Below, piece after piece: positions 43,859 to 55,002 of a DNA stretch of 64,000 bases. The stretch lies in NCBI GenBank assembly GCA_022570795.1, contig JAKUDP010000003.1, positions 1-64,000 on the forward strand, written 5' to 3'. The translations under genes and the position numbers were made by a program. Positions within the stretch are counted from its first letter, which is position 1. Each line of letters begins with the position of its first letter. The notes beneath the pieces were generated by a model that had not been told where the DNA came from, ran no database searches, and saw only the letters and a list, made by a program, of their open reading frames with translations. Origin of the DNA: Sphaerulina vaccinii. Its lineage: Eukaryota > Ascomycota > Dothideomycetes > Mycosphaerellales > Mycosphaerellaceae.

Positions 43859-45766
43859 ATGTCAACGACAGCTCGGCGTGCTCGGGTAGTTGAAGGATCT
43901 TGCTGGAACTGCCCTCCGAGGGTGCAAAAGTCTAGTTCAGGGTCCGTTTCTCACCAAAAATCGACCTGTTCGCACGCTGATTGCGCTGCAACAACAGCCT
44001 TTCTTATACCGTTTGATCGTGGATCGTAATAAGCTAGACTTAGGCTATCGATGCATATGTTTGGTTAGGTCCTAGGACGAATACTCGTTGCGCGGGCAAT
44101 ATCACCTACTCGATTTGTATGCGCGTCGGGCGCAACACTTTGCGACACGACGAGTCTCTAACGCAGGACCTGTCCGAACCTATCGATCGATAGCCCTAGG
44201 TCCTACGAGTGGAACTGTCTTTGTTTTAGGCTTATAGCTTCGATATTCGTCGAGATACCGGGATGCAAAGTAGTCGATTTTTGGTGTGAATCGGGGTCGG
44301 AACTAGACTTTTGCACACTCGGAGGGCAAAACTCGGAGGGTCAAACGCGATTTGTACAAGCCTACATGTGGGAGATGTGAAAAGGCTGGTCAGGAATGCG
44401 GCTATGGGGCTCCACCTTTCAGATGGGTGGGTGGTATGGCGCTTCGAGGGCGGCATGCTCCTCCTCAATCATCACAAACGGACAATGTATCACCGCCTCC
44501 CAGGACTTCCCCGACTGATGCCTTCTTTGACTGGCGAAGGTCTCCAGACATCAAACAAAATCCGAGAGCAATTGATGCCAATCCAAAGGAGGATAATGTG
44601 GCTGCATTGGTGCCTATGGCTCTGGCTTCACCAATCGACAAGTCTACGCTTGTGCCATACTTCATCAACGTTGTACTACCTCGCTACTGTCTTGGCGACT
44701 TCGTCGTGTCCCTAGACCTGAAAGTCCTTCTCAGAGACGAAGCACTTCAAGGAGCCATGCTGGCGATCGCTCGAGCACATTTCGACATGCAAGGCAAGCA
44801 CGGATCAGCATTCGCACGAAACAAATCGCGTCAAACAGCAATTCAAACTTTCGAAAGCAGCTTGCGTCAGATGCATGTAAAGATGCTGCTGCACAGGATT
44901 TGTTCTCTACGAATGTCTTGTTCTGCATACTGGATGGCATGATCGAGCCTACGGAAGAGGCCAACGCTTCCACTATGCATCTGAAAGGCGGCTTCGCAAT
45001 ACTTGATCGTTGGAGTTCGATTGTACCCAACATGATCTCAGAAGGTGGAATCAAGACCCACTTACTATCTGTCTTCGCGACTCTGGATCTTGTACACGCA
45101 ATCTTGAGTGGCTGCAAACCTCACTTCGAACCTACAATATTCCGCATGATGGCCAATATGGAGACGTGGTGGGGGCTTCTGGAGCCGGACGATGCAATTC
45201 TAATAGCATCAGAGAACTTGTGCCGACTCGCAGTGCTCAGTAACATGGTCCACTCTGGTCTGCAAACATATGGCTTAGAAGGAACGAAGCAACGAATTGC
45301 ATTCTTCGAGAACATGCTCAATGATCCTTTGCGTGCGCATTTCCAAGCGACGAGCACGAAAAGCGAGACCGGAAGCGAGGAAATGGACGATTGGACAGCC
45401 TTCTGCGCCCTCTACGAAGTGTCCGCACGCATATTCTACGAACGAGCGATCCGTCTTCGAACTATCAGCGATGCCACAGTGCAGCTCTATACGAAACAGG
45501 CTGCGCAAATGTTGACAGGATATCGCTTCAATGGCATGTTGCAGCATTGTATCGTGCTACCGATCGTCATCATTGGAGCTCACTGTATCGATGTCGGAGA
45601 TCAGAACGCCGTGTCTGGAGCACTTTCGCCTACAGTGTCGTACTTGTCTTTCGGATGCTTGCTTGTGTTGGAGGAATTCTTGCAAGCTACGTGGAAGATG
45701 AGGATACCCGAGTCGACTTGGTGGGAATTGTTCGAGCCTATTGCCGAGAAGATATTCTTGTTTTGA
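43859..45766 (+). pseudogene. Zn2Cys6 transcription factor, interrupted and frameshifted
   Basis: The ATG at 43,859 opens MSTTARRARVVEGSCWN plus TG of a Cys codon at 43,911. A 415-bp inverted-repeat element follows, and the same codon finishes with the C at 44,327, then KTRRVK-R-DLYKPTCGRCEK and AGQECGYG. With the element removed this is the canonical C-x2-C-x6-C-x6-C-x2-C-x6-C zinc cluster, except that the third Cys is Arg (CGC at 44,346). The regulatory half follows in frame to about 44,868, where one missing base shifts the reading. It continues in the next frame (DACKDAAAQDLFSTNVLFCI) to 45,766, as in fungal C6 regulators with a fungal-specific transcription factor domain. Three independent lesions make a working DNA-binding protein unlikely. 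No short intron with GT-AG ends explains the frameshift. Confidence 0.85.
43912..44326. mobile_element. Inverted-repeat (MITE-like) element, 415 bp, in the zinc-cluster codons
   Basis: The two ends form terminal inverted repeats of 54 bp with about 47 matches by eye. Both begin CCCTCCGAG, share GTGCAAAAGTCTAGTTC, and end with CACCAAAAATCGAC. The middle also has opposed CCTAGGTCCTA / TAGGTCCTAGGA words, so the whole could fold back. No coding frame is present. The insertion is exact: host codons read through in frame if it is removed, and no target duplication is visible. The ends are not GT...AG, so it is unlikely to be spliced precisely. The host sequence just to the right (CTCGGAGGG at 44,332-44,340) happens to match the element's terminal 9 bp. 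Confidence 0.8.
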
Positions 45767-48149
45767 GGAAGCATGCGAGTGCTGCGTTGAAGCAGGTCTC
45801 CAAACAGCGATACTATCCTGGACGCTGTGCTGCCCGTAGATCTGTCAGCTCAGAGTTCGGCTTGTGAACGGGAGTCGTCACAGCTTGTATATGAGAACAA
45901 GTGATTCGAAGATGTGCCTCCAGTGGACTCACATACAGACGCTTAGGGTTGGCCTTAGGGTTGGGCACAGGAGAGGGAGGTGAGGTCTTCGACCAAGCTG
46001 CCAAGTAGGCATTCAATCGACTCGTCTTTGTCACAAAAGAATGTCTGGTAATTTTCATGTTATTCCATGATGTCTTGAGACCTCGATGTCGAAAGGTCCG
46101 AATTAACGATACTTCGAAAATTGGCCTCATTGGAGAGGACATACATCACTTGGGCGAAGACGCGGTTCACATTTCATACAAATAAAAGCTGGGTCATGAG
46201 AGTGAATATACGGCGATAGGAGCAATCGGTCGATCTATAACAGGGAGAGTCGCACTTCCTCGTACTGTACTGCTGTCATACTAAGTCTCATGTGGTACGC
46301 TGATCTTGGTATCGTGGACCACATTGCAGTCGGCTAGCTCGGCTTACACAGTCGAGGCATTGCAGGATGCGGGAGACATCCGCCAGGATACTGCAGGTAC
46401 TGGAGACGCCACAATGAGGGGAAAAGACCAATTTGTTTGGTAAGAGTATGTAAAACAAATTGAGGACCTGGAGTGTGAGGTTCGTCCTGGGATGTCTCTA
46501 TATCCTATTTTGACCGAGAGAGGAAGTACTTTCACACCCGGTCATGCATCAGATGGCAACGAACACCTCGTATCTATTCATTGGGATGGTGTTTCGAGAC
46601 GACATTCAATGGTGGGAGGCGTCCCATGAGGCTCCATGGCTTTGACGATCTAGCATACCGTCATCAGCATAGCCATTGAGCTGGGACTGGTCATCCTACC
46701 TTCCAAACACGGGTGGAGCCCGCGAACTGCCTGTGTTTGCAACGGAGAGAAGGCTACCGAGTTCGTTGATCGTTTCCCTTGCCCAAGAGGATGTATGTTC
46801 CCATCTCCACCTCTCCTATGCCATGTGTGAGATCTGCTCTCCACATCACGCGAACATGTGCTCGTTCTAGTGCGCTCTAGTCCTTCTCGCGAAGTCCTCG
46901 GATCGACGACAACCAGGTACATTTCCCATCTCTTGGTACTTCATCTTGGGAGGCACATGCCTGGAAGATCCAAGGCTTCTAGAAACAAGCTCGTTGGCGT
47001 AAGTATCCCGACATTCTCCCTATCACTTCACATCACACTCAGCCTCCGTCAGCTCACCTTCCGTGATAGTAAGGTCATGACGCGGTCAAATGCCTCTACC
47101 GACAGGCTTTGTTTCTGACAACAAGAGCCATTTACCAGCAGTGTTGAGACCGCTTCCATGGGCATCCGAAAAGCACATTGGCAGCCTGTTGTCGATGTCT
47201 GGTGAAGTTCCTTCTCTTCCATCATCCCTATGAATGTCTCAATTCGATCGATATACGACATAGGCAGGAAGTCGGGCGAAAATGACAGAGGTACTAATGC
47301 TGTGAAGAGGAGGCTCTTGGAGAGCTGCGAGGTCTACAGTATAGCCTAGCAACAGGGTGCACGAACCGTCCCATAGCCAGCATGCTGAATGTGCTGACCA
47401 TGCCCAACATACTGGGTGGTATGATCGCATTTGTGAGCTTAGATAGCATGACCCGAGAAACACAGCAGATAGGCTGTGCATGGAAGCCAAAAAGAAGGTG
47501 AGAAGAAGATGAGAGCTCGGACAGTGGTCGGTTGCGATCGCCTTCCAGGGTTCTCCTCCAGATCTCCGCAAATCTTCGCCTCCACTTCTGTTCACTTGTG
47601 CACCAAACAACAAAATTGTTATGTAACAAATCACGTACAAATGCCCTCGGTCGTTGATCCTCCTGCCATCTCAGCTCCTTTCCAAGATGTTGCAATCGGT
47701 TGACGGCGGCGAACACGACGCCAGAAAGACCAAGACCGAGCCAGAATACCACTAGACAGCCTTCTACGCATCTGCGAACTGAAGAACGACATCCTTCCAT
47801 CGAGAGGCGCGGACGTGCCTCCCAAAGAGACACACCGAACAGGAAGGAGATAAGTAAAGATAAGTGCCACTTTCTGCACATTGGTTCGTTGTCACTGCGG
47901 CGAGGAAATGATACTTCGCCCAGCATTGGCGGCCAAGAAGAACGCTCGTCTGCGTACTTGGCCACGAGACCAACCCTGCAGTGCTCGTGGTCTGTGTGCA
48001 GTAGCAATGGTACTGCAGGTGTTTGGTACCCACTTGCGATAGACGGGTCGTTCGCGGTATAAGTACCATAGGTATGGCCCTTGTTGGGAGATTCTGCTCA
48101 TCGCTGTCGCGTCCATCGCGCATTCTTTGCCTCAGCGCCATCTCTCACG
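45767..48149. other. 2.4-kb stretch with no confident gene
   Basis: This lies between the broken regulator and the second permease. Coding-like fragments occur on the minus strand at about 47,261-47,060 (MSYIDRIETFIGMMEEKELH and onward) and as a 237-codon frame at 48,007-47,294 that begins at a TTG and has two hydrophobic segments (VVFWLGLGLSGVVFAAV). Neither joins to a convincing full gene. Two TTAGGGTT words occur 15 bp apart at 45,943-45,966. The right end holds the permease promoter. Confidence 0.45.
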
Positions 48150-50002
48150 ATGAATACCACCGCCATGCCTGATCCAGTGCCTCGAGACCCTGTTGGCGAG
48201 AAGGGCTACCTTAACGACACCAAGACTACCAGCTCTAGCCAGGAAGGAGATGTCCAATACGATGGTTATGACCACAGTCAGTTGTCCTTCGCGACGCGTC
48301 TGGGTGTCACGCCAGAGTCGTTCAAGCGTCGCACTGGTGGCGACAAGCACAACCAGCTCAACAAGACGATGAAGGCCAGGCATCTGAATATGATTGCCAT
48401 TGGTGGTTCCATTGGTGCTGGTCTCTTCGTTGGATCCGGTGGTGCTCTGAGCACTGGAGGTCCAGCTGCTCTCCTCATTGGTTTCGGTATCATCGGTGTC
48501 GTAAGTGTAGCTTCTGGACTGGTGATGAATTTGTGGCTGACAGTTCCCAGATGATGTTCAACGTCGTCCACGCCCTTGGTGAACTCGCATATGTCTACCC
48601 GATCTCTGGTGGTTTCTACACCTACTCTGTCCGCTTCATCGATCCTGCCTGGGGTTTCGCCATGGGCTGGAACTACGTCTTCCAATGGGCCATTGTCTTA
48701 CCTCTCGAACTGGTCGTTGCAGGTCTCACAGTCAATTACTTTGGTCTCGATGTCAATGTTGCTGTGTGGATCACCGTTTTCTGGATTGCGATCATCATCA
48801 TATCCATATTCGGTGTCCTGGGATATGCTGAGGAAGAGTTCTGGGTTTCGCTGCTAAAGCTTTCGACCGTGATCATCTTCATGATCATGGGTGTGATCTT
48901 TGCTTGCGGTGGTGGTCCAAGCAACGGCCAATACAGCGAATACTGGGGTGCTCGCCTTTGGTACGACCCAGGTGCTTTCGCAAATGGATTCCGAGGTGTG
49001 TGCAGTGTGTTCGTGACTGCTGCATTCGCCTTCTCTGGAACCGAATTGGTTGGTCTGGCTGCTGCCGAGTCTGAGAACCCGCAGAAGGCCCTCCCAAGCG
49101 CCATCAAGCAAGTCTTCTGGCGTATCACTCTGTTCTACATTCTCGGCCTCTTCTTCGTTGGCCTCCTTGTGCGATGGGACGACCCCAGACTCCTCGGTGC
49201 TGGCTTGATCGATGTTTCTGCATCGCCTTTCGTCATTGTCGCTGAAGATGCCGGCATTCCAGCATTCGGTGTGTTCATCAACGTGGTCATTCTTCTTGCC
49301 GTTGTGTCCATCGGTCTGTCTGGCGTCTACGGAGGTTCCAGAACATTGACTGCCCTTGCCGAGCAGGGTTACGCACCACAGGTCTTCAGCTATGTTGATC
49401 GCGCTGGTCGTCCACTCGTCTCCACGATTGTCATTATCATGTTCGGACCAATTGCCTACATCTCGCTGGCTAGCTCTGGTGTCACCGTCTTCGGTTGGCT
49501 GCTTGCTCTTTCTGGTCTTGCTGCACTCTTCACCTGGGGCAGCATCTGTCTTGCCCACATCCGATTCAGAGCAGCCTGGAAGTACCACGGCCACACCCTA
49601 GAGGAGCTGCCTTTCAAGGCCGTCTTCGGTGTCACTGGCTCGTGGATTGGTCTGATCCTCATCATCCTCGTTCTGATCGCCCAGGTAAGATCTTCCACCA
49701 CCTCAGCTACTGCAGAACGCCTGCTAACTCGATCTTAGTTCTACGTCGCTGTTGCCAATGCCGTTGAGGCTGACACAGTCGGGCTCGGATTCGAAGCCTT
49801 CTTCAACTCCTACCTCGCCTTGCCTGTTGTCATGGTCTTCTACATCATCGGCTGGGTATGGAAGCGTGAAGGTTGGAGAAGAATCTCCGAGATCGATGTC
49901 GACAGTGGCCGCCGCGAGCTCGACTACGATACTTGGCAGAAGCTGAAGGCCAAGCGCGCTGCATGGCCAGCATGGAGAAGAACCCTTGACAAGTTCGTGT
50001 AG
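48150..50002 (+). CDS. Amino acid permease (APC superfamily, GAP/YAT type)
   Basis: Three exons (48,150-48,500; 48,551-49,684; 49,739-50,002) with introns of 50 and 54 nt (second branch TGCTAAC) give 582 residues. The soluble N-terminus is followed by MKARHLNMIAIGGSIGAGLF, the family's first-helix signature, then about 12 helices including FAFSGTELVGLAAAESENPQ and KALPSAIKQVFWRITLFYIL. The C-terminal exon carries the last helix and a cytosolic tail, REGWRRISEIDVDSGRRELD, typical of general amino acid permeases. It is a likely plasma-membrane amino acid/proton symporter. It is a distant paralogue of the permease at 33 kb, with different intron positions. Confidence 0.94.
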
Positions 50003-51950
50003 ACTTCATAGATCAAAGAACAGTCGAGGATAGTCGATGTCAATGAGATATATGCATAATATGCAGTGAGCAACATCTTCTCCTCAGCATACCGTATCTG
50101 TTAAACCTCTTGTCGCCGGGCTTCAGATCACTTTGCTTCACCTCACAACCAGTCACTGCACCAAGGACCATCTCAAATGATTCGCGCAATTGTTGTCATC
50201 GCATCAACAATAGTTCCCGGCAAGATTCGCTGGTACATGCCTTATCATGATCACCGGGTACCGTACCACATTCCAATGCCAAGATTTCGAATGGTATGGG
50301 TCCGGAGCGGACATGCCAAGTACTCGGCACTTGGCTGATCTTGACACTCTTGCCTCCTACTCTTTCTGGTTGGTTTGCTTCGTGTCTTGTCATGCGGCGT
50401 TCGCCTTGTTCCTCCTCGTTCGCTTTGTCATACAACTTCTCACGCGACAGTATGTTCCTGAAGGATTTGAGACTTTCCACGTGGAGAAGGTGCTAAGGCC
50501 TCATATCATTACACCCACAAGCTGAAGCGGCCTTGTCGAACAGTAGTACATCTGATAGCTGTATCGATAGCAGTATACTAAAGCCTCATATCATTGCACC
50601 TCCCAGATGAGTCGGCCTTACTAAGCAGTAGATCTGATGATAGCTGTATCGACATTGTTGGTCTATGGCTGTACAGACATGATTCCGTGAAGCGTGAGAG
50701 GCTGTTGTCGGCTATAGATACCAGACGTGCAGTCCAGATTAGCTAGTGGCAAGCATTTCTTGGATCAAGACGTCCAGATCGCATGGCATTATTGGACCGA
50801 GGCTGACATTCAAGCAGTTCTTATGGTTGGGTGCAGATCTGAAAGTTGATAGCGTTGTTCCTATTGTGGCAATAATAGAGCTTGCAATCTGGACGAAGAG
50901 CGGGTTCTGTATTGCACGGTAGATGCAAGCGAATATTCAGTGCAAAGTCGGAACTACATGTTGAATGCAAGTTCATCCATAGTTGTCCTTGGGGTATGCT
51001 TCTCGGCATAACCGCCGTATAGACAGCTATACTTGCAGTCGATCAATGCCACGGGACGTCAATTCAGCACCATCCCTGCCAAGCGATGAATTGTACGTGT
51101 CGTTGTGTGCAGACCTTAAGCGTGAAACTTACCAGTAGTCGTGCGCATGGTTCCGAGATACCAACAATCCGCAAGGGTCATTCGCTACTTGTCATGATGA
51201 TCTGCCGGATTATCGATAATCTTGCATGAATATCGAACTATGATAACGGACCTCGTTTGTTCACTTTCGCGCTGCACACAAGAGATCGTAATGCAATGCA
51301 CGTCGTGTGGCTCTTCGGCGACTAGTGCGCCTGCTCCACGTGGTCGCCATACGTGGTAGCTGCATTACTTCATGCTGACGAGCTTGGCGACGTCCGGATC
51401 CGGTGCAAGCTTCGCCCTGCAGGAATGTCTTGCGCCGTCCTGCCTCTTCGAGACTTCGGAAGTTCGAGGCATTATGTGTACGGTGTTGTGGAGTCGCAGC
51501 CATCGAAGTATGGCATATAGCCACCATGATTGTGGCAGTACCGCATGGAAGGAGGGACGAACGTTCGATAGCCCGAGTATGACTGACATCGCGCAACATG
51601 CTGCGTATGTCGTTGCTGAGATCACTCTCACAAGACTCGCGTACGCTTAATTGGATGTTCTCCATAAGTCACAACTTCCAGCATCTTTTAGAGGTCGGCG
51701 TGTTGGTTTGCATCTCATCTTCGTATGCTCATCCGGAGCCGGCGGGACCGTGCGAGCGAGTGCATATGTGTATCTCCACGTTGGCCTCCACCTTGCATAT
51801 GCGTTGTGTGATGTTCACTTCCTTGTAGTCGCGGTATAGCTCCAGGATGAAGTTCGTTCGAGATGAGGGGAGCTAGGCCGTTATCGGAGCTCTCAAACAT
51901 AACAATGGCTCACGCTGACAGCTGCCACCGCAAGTCTGAGCACCGCAAGT
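50003..51950. other. 1.9-kb intergenic stretch
   Basis: Little can be supported. An ATG-started 92-codon frame at 50,247-50,525 has a hydrophobic stretch (FWLVCFVSCHAAFALFLLV) but no relatives I recognise, and it overlaps the start of an 85-bp tandem duplication. Overlapping frames at 51,260-51,840 on both strands lack features. Confidence 0.45.
50494..50653. repeat. Imperfect tandem duplication, unit about 85 bp, two copies
   Basis: TAAGGCCTCATATCATTACA at 50,494 recurs as TAAAGCCTCATATCATTGCA at 50,579, and both copies end in TAGCTGTATCGA. Similarity runs through the whole unit with a few substitutions and small indels. Confidence 0.7.
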
Positions 51951-53474
51951 ATGGCGACTGCCACCTCATTGAAGAATGGCTTGAATGGCACGAAGAAACC
52001 GGAACTTCCAGCGACCAAGATTCTTGCCACCTTCATTGCCTCTGCCAAAGTCGAGCAGCTGACTGAAGAGCTCCGACCTAAGGTCAAAGAAGTTCTGCTC
52101 GATTATATCGGCGTTGCTGTAGGCGGTTTCGCAACTGCAGACTCAACGGTGCCAATTTACGAAGCTATTGTCGCCTTGCAAGGACCTGGAGTGAGTGGTA
52201 GCTGTACTGTCATTGGCAAAGATGTCCGCATGTTGCCGCAATATGCCGGGCTGTTGAATTCGGCTTTCGCACACTCGTTGGACTTCGATGATACATATGC
52301 TCCAGGCGTGAGTATTTGATAATCGTGATCGGAGTTCGAGGGGCTGATTGATACAGTCACTGCATGCTGGTGTCACTGCTATCTCGGCGACGATGACACA
52401 AGCCGAAGTCCTTGGGACTGCAGCATCGGTCGAGGAGGCCATGCTAGCAATCGCAGTGGGATATGAGGTGACCTGTCGACTTGGTCGCGAGCTGAGCTTT
52501 GACACATACCATCGAGGGTAGGACGTTTTTGCGACGTGGAGATGCATATGAGACTAATGGCTAGCAGATTCCACATCACGTCCATTGCTGGCATCTTCGG
52601 AGCAGTAGCATCTATCGCCGTGCTCAAGCATCTTTCAACAGAGGTAGTTGAGATGGCGTTCGGTCTTGCCGGCAGTAAAGCAGCTGGCTCGATGCAATAT
52701 CTGAACAACGGATCGTGGAATAAGAGGCTCCATCCAGGATTCGCTGTTCACGATGCGTTCATGTGCGTTGCTTTAGCAGAAGCAGGTGTCCTAGGCGCGA
52801 CGTGCAGCATCGAAGGGAAGTTTGGCTTCTTGCAAGCATACAGTCCATCTCAAAACAAAAGCCTGCAGCGCTTGACAGCAGGACTTGGGCAGCAGTGGAC
52901 GTGGCTAGAGTCCAGCTTGAAGCCATATCCAGCTTGTAGGATGACCCATACATTCATCGAAATGGCAGGCAACATACACGCGACACACGTCGTGAGGCAA
53001 GCCGATATCTCTGCGGTCAAGCTGCAGATACCGCCGACGAATATGAGCTTAGTCGGTGATCCGACACCAAACAAAGTCCTGCCTGAGAATCATATCGACG
53101 CGCAGTTCTCAGTCTATTACCAGACTGCCTGCGCGCTTCTGCATGGATCTGCTACTGGCATGAGGGCATATGACATGCTCGGAGACCCAGATATTCGTGC
53201 GCTTTGCACCAAGACTACTGTCTCCGGCGACCCATCGATGACAGACTTCTCTGGACGTATGCGGGTGGAGTGGTCCGATGGACGTGTTGATGAAGTCCAG
53301 CAACAGTATCCTCTCGGAGAAGTGCAGCATCCATTCGTGAAGGAGAAAGTGGAGGAGAAATTCGTGTCTCTTGTAGAGCCTGTGTTTGGTATGAGTCGTG
53401 CTCGTGAGATCATCGAGGAAGTGGATGCGCTGGAGGAACACACAATCAGCCAGCTTCTGGCACTGCTGCATTGA
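51951..53474 (+). CDS. MmgE/PrpD-family dehydratase or decarboxylase
   Basis: Three exons (51,951-52,307; 52,357-52,517; 52,568-53,474) with introns of 49 and 50 nt give 474 residues. Family features are seen in order: VLLDYIGVAVGGFATADSTV; NSAFAHSLDFDDTYAPGSLH, the substrate-loop AHSLDFDDT; GYEVTCRLGRELSFDTYHRG; FHITSIAGIFGAVASIAVLK; and KPYPACRMTHTFIEMA, the KPYPxCR...H block. Members include 2-methylcitrate dehydratase, cis-aconitate decarboxylase and many uncharacterised enzymes that act on small carboxylic acids, so the exact reaction cannot be read. No mitochondrial presequence is obvious. Its last 29 nt overlap the 3' coding end of RAI1 on the opposite strand. Confidence 0.9.
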
Positions 53475-54836
53475 GCTGCACCGGCGCCGATTCTGTCGGC
53501 TGAAGCTGCTGTTTAGATTCGTTCACAGTGCGAATTTGGTCTCTATGCTCGCGGAAGAAAGGGGGTACGATGTCCTTAGAGTACTCCTCACTGATCTTGT
53601 GCAGTGTGATCTCCTTAGCACCCTTTCGTCGCTCAATAGTCCAGGTACCATGACCGTTGATGTGCTGTCTCAGGAAGTCGAGGAAGGCCGCAGCAAAGTT
53701 GATACAGGTGTTGCCGTCCCAGGTGTGGAGTCCTTGTCGCTTCACGAAGTTGGGTATGTCCAGCGTTTTCCACTCTTCGAGGCGCTCCAGATCTCCATGT
53801 GCGCTGCGGAAGCCAATAATGATCTTAGGCACACCAAGTAAGAACGATTGTGCCCAGAAGCGACACATCTTGCGTTCAAACTTAGTGGCCGCTCGTTGGT
53901 CGCTGCCATGAAAGTTCTCGCTGGTCTTCAGCTCCACGTATGGGATTGGATCATTCGGGTCATCAGGCTTGCAGCCCTCCACGGCGTCTACTTCACCTCC
54001 TATAATGATGCTGTGGTTACCGATACCTGTTCGCACAACAGAGCAGTATTGGGCATAGTTGTTCACTACCTCATCTTCGCGGTCCTCGACCTCTTCTCGG
54101 GAGCATTCCGCCAGTGGTCGTGGCAGTGTTGAGAGTGTCTCGAACTTGTAGCCTGCATTGATGTCAGCAGATTGCACATTCGCTGAAACCATAGCACGAA
54201 CCCCAGAATGCCATCTGATCTGAGTCGAAAAGACCTTGACGTTGTCTCTGCTGTTTGCTGTCGACTTTTTGCTGCGCCTCTTTGGCAGACTGGTTTTCTT
54301 CGATATATATGGTACCCTGTCAACTTCCATTAGCATGCTGCATGTAATCAACTGTTCGATGCTCACATCAAAGTATGTTGCATTCATCTCAAATTCGCCG
54401 AACCCATCATATGGAGCAGCCAGAATCTGCAGCGCATTAGCAGACTGCCATAGCCATGAGTAGATTGAATGTCGGAGCTACTCTCGCGACGTACCTTTGT
54501 CATCATACCACGCCAGGTGAGTATATCGGCATCAAGTCTGGCACCGGTCTGCTGTTCGTGTTGCCGAATCGTGTCGAGGAGAGGATTGAGGTGGAGGTTG
54601 GTGCTATTATTGTACTTCTCAAAAGTATCATAGCCTTTTGAAAGATCGATACGTCTCTGGGCAGCCTCGCCCGGGACTTCGAAGAATGGCGGATAGTAGT
54701 ATCTCAGACTTCTGCTGTCGAGCGGAAAGCAGACGTGCTGGTTGTCAAAGGAAAACTCTGTCACTTCTCGAGGCCGCTTAATGGCAGCCGACTTACCCTG
54801 GAACGGCCTCAAATCGTGAAATCTGAAGGACAGCAT
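53446..54836 (-). CDS. RAI1: Decapping nuclease RAI1 (DXO family)
   Basis: Four exons (54,495-54,836; 54,367-54,426; 54,202-54,316; 53,446-54,152) with introns of 68, 50 and 49 nt give 407 residues, the usual size. Phases agree throughout, and the small third exon recovers the family sequence GTIYIEENQSAKEAQQKVDS before GYKFETLSTLPRPLAECSRE. Catalytic motifs are present: SIIIGGEVDAVEG with the Glu and Asp ligands, then PYVELKTSENFHG with the E-x-K pair. RAI1 removes incomplete 5' caps and pyrophosphate from RNA and activates the Rat1 exonuclease in the nucleus. The third intron has an unusual donor, GTTCGT. The gene is divergent from RIT1 and converges on the PrpD-family gene with a 29-nt coding overlap. 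Confidence 0.93.
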
Positions 54837-55002
54837 TCTCGTATGATGTCCAATTCATCGCGATGTTGTTGTTCGTGGTTTGAGACGTGAACGCGCCTTC
54901 TATTTTGATGCACGGACGGCAGGAGCGACCCGAAACCGAGGCTTGGCATGATGAAGTTGGACTTTCTTTCGCCTCTCAAACTTCTTCCATTGGACTTCAA
55001 CA
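54837..55002. promoter_or_regulatory. Bidirectional promoter, RAI1 / RIT1
   Basis: Only 166 bp separate the two divergent start codons of two RNA-processing genes, so both must be driven from here. No clear TATA box is visible. Confidence 0.5.

Noticed and set aside
43912..44326. Reading the 415-bp element as an ordinary intron
   Set aside because: The exact junctions (TG before, CAAAA after) do not allow GT...AG ends; shifting to available GT and AG sites breaks the zinc-cluster spacing.
44850..44920. Explaining the frame change in the zinc-cluster gene by an intron
   Set aside because: The only GT...AG pair near it (GTAAAG to CACAG) would leave an intron of about 20 nt, too short for splicing; a one-base deletion is simpler.
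45943..45966. Two TTAGGGTT words as an interstitial telomere
   Set aside because: Only two imperfectly spaced copies; chance or simple sequence is as likely.
47294..48007. 237-codon minus-strand frame as a membrane-protein gene
   Set aside because: It begins at TTG, has no ATG near its start, no family resemblance and no splice support.
48854..49594. 246-codon minus-strand frame inside the permease
   Set aside because: It is antisense to clear permease helices; the plus strand explains the sequence.
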